In this document: piece by piece, positions 5,608 through 6,147 of the stretch
How the letters are laid out: every line of letters begins with the position of its first letter
Position numbering within the stretch: the first letter of the stretch is position 1
Assembly (NCBI GenBank): GCA_009783865.1
Contig: WRCR01000255.1
Location: forward strand, 1 to 6,147
Length of the DNA: 6,147 bases
From: Planctomycetaceae bacterium
GTDB taxonomy: Bacteria > Planctomycetota > Planctomycetia > Pirellulales > Thermoguttaceae
Reading direction: 5' to 3'
Notes under the pieces: generated by a model
Database searches by the model: none
Told to the model about the DNA's origin: nothing
What the model saw: only the letters and a program-made list of their open reading frames with translations
Position numbers and translations under genes: made by a program

Positions 5608-6147
5608 GTGAAACGACGTGACTTTCTTCAAACCGCGGTGTTTGCCGCATCGACGCTTGCCGTTCCGACCTTCCTTCATAGTGAAGAGACGGGGAAGGCG
5701 AACAAGATTCTTTATTTTGACCTTTCCACGGCTTGGGAACATCCGCCGACGGTGAACGAAGCGGACGGAACGAGTTTTTCAGCCAAAATCATCAAACGGC
5801 TCGGCGAAAAACTTGGCTTCGAGGTTGATGTAACGAAAGACGGTTCGGTTTTTGATAAGAATCTGTCTTCGTACAAGGCTTTTGTTTTCTACACCTGCGG
5901 CGATTTGGATAAAGCCCCGGCGGGAAAAACGGGGGTTTCTTCGACCGGAGAAAAAAACTTGTTTGCGGCGATTCGTTCAGGGACCGGTTTTTTCGGCATT
6001 CATAGTGCTACCGATACTTGGAAGGCAGCCGGTGAATCGTTTGAAAACCAACCTGTTGATAAACGGACTGAGTATATCAAGATGATAGGCGGTCAGTTCA
6101 TCACCCACGGCAAAATCCAGGAAACGACACTTCGGATAACCGAACCG
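5608..6147 (+). CDS. Tat-exported ThuA-domain protein (3' end outside window)
   Basis: The frame opens at GTG 5608 and is still open at the window end after 180 codons. The N-terminus KRRDFLQTA with a following hydrophobic stretch is a twin-arginine signal. The mature part shows the ThuA fold, a class I glutamine-amidotransferase-like domain: KILYFDLS near residue 32, a strand FVFYTCGDLDK (92-102), GTGFFGIHSATDTW with His132, and YIKMIGGQFITHG (156-168). ThuA was named from trehalose utilisation in rhizobia, where it works with the Gfo/Idh/MocA protein ThuB. Proteins of this type in planctomycetes often sit next to Gfo/Idh/MocA genes, as here. The likely role is in processing an oxidised glycoside in the periplasm; that is inference. 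Total family length is commonly about 250-300 aa, so perhaps a third is missing. Confidence 0.88.
   Translation, partial: MKRRDFLQTAVFAASTLAVPTFLHSEETGKANKILYFDLSTAWEHPPTVNEADGTSFSAKIIKRLGEKLGFEVDVTKDGSVFDKNLSSYKAFVFYTCGDLDKAPAGKTGVSSTGEKNLFAAIRSGTGFFGIHSATDTWKAAGESFENQPVDKRTEYIKMIGGQFITHGKIQETTLRITEP

Overview
The window looks like chromosomal DNA from a planctomycete (Planctomycetota, probably Pirellulales-like). This rests on gene content: a DUF1559 tail with the H-X9-DG motif, a small lipoprotein of the planctomycete KxxGTVxxDGxP type, a DUF6807 ('PmoA-like') protein, and a Tat-exported Gfo/Idh/MocA oxidoreductase followed by a Tat-exported ThuA-domain protein. Base composition is roughly balanced. 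All credible genes are on the + strand. No RNA gene, CRISPR array or recognisable insertion sequence is visible.

Layout. Bases 1-329 hold a decayed or interrupted DUF1559 gene: an in-frame stop (105-107) separates an unidentified upstream frame from an intact-looking DUF1559 C-terminus (108-329). Next come a small lipoprotein (380-841), a secreted two-domain acetylxylan-esterase-like alpha/beta hydrolase of 700 aa (862-2964), a secreted DUF6807 protein (3069-4022), a 199-bp gap with a candidate promoter, a Tat-exported Gfo/Idh/MocA dehydrogenase (4222-5574), and a Tat-exported ThuA-domain protein that starts at GTG 5608 and runs off the window end.

How the genes may work together. All five downstream products carry export signals. 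The esterase, dehydrogenase and ThuA protein belong to families that act on carbohydrates. A plausible reading is a periplasmic sugar-processing set: deacetylation of a glycan, then oxidation and rearrangement or cleavage of a glycoside. ThuA/ThuB-type pairs are linked to 3-keto-sugar chemistry in other bacteria. The substrate cannot be read from the sequence.

The most unusual signal is a diverged duplicated module. The last ~90 bp of the lipoprotein gene plus the leader and start of the hydrolase gene (752-886) recur at 2961-3093, in front of the DUF6807 gene. The second copy is a frameshifted scrap of a lipoprotein 3' end. Both copies keep a perfect TTGACA, a 17-bp spacer and TACAAT, and exactly 80 bp from the first base of TTGACA to the ATG. 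This suggests that a promoter lying inside a coding 3' end was duplicated and kept as the promoter of the next gene while the coding part decayed.
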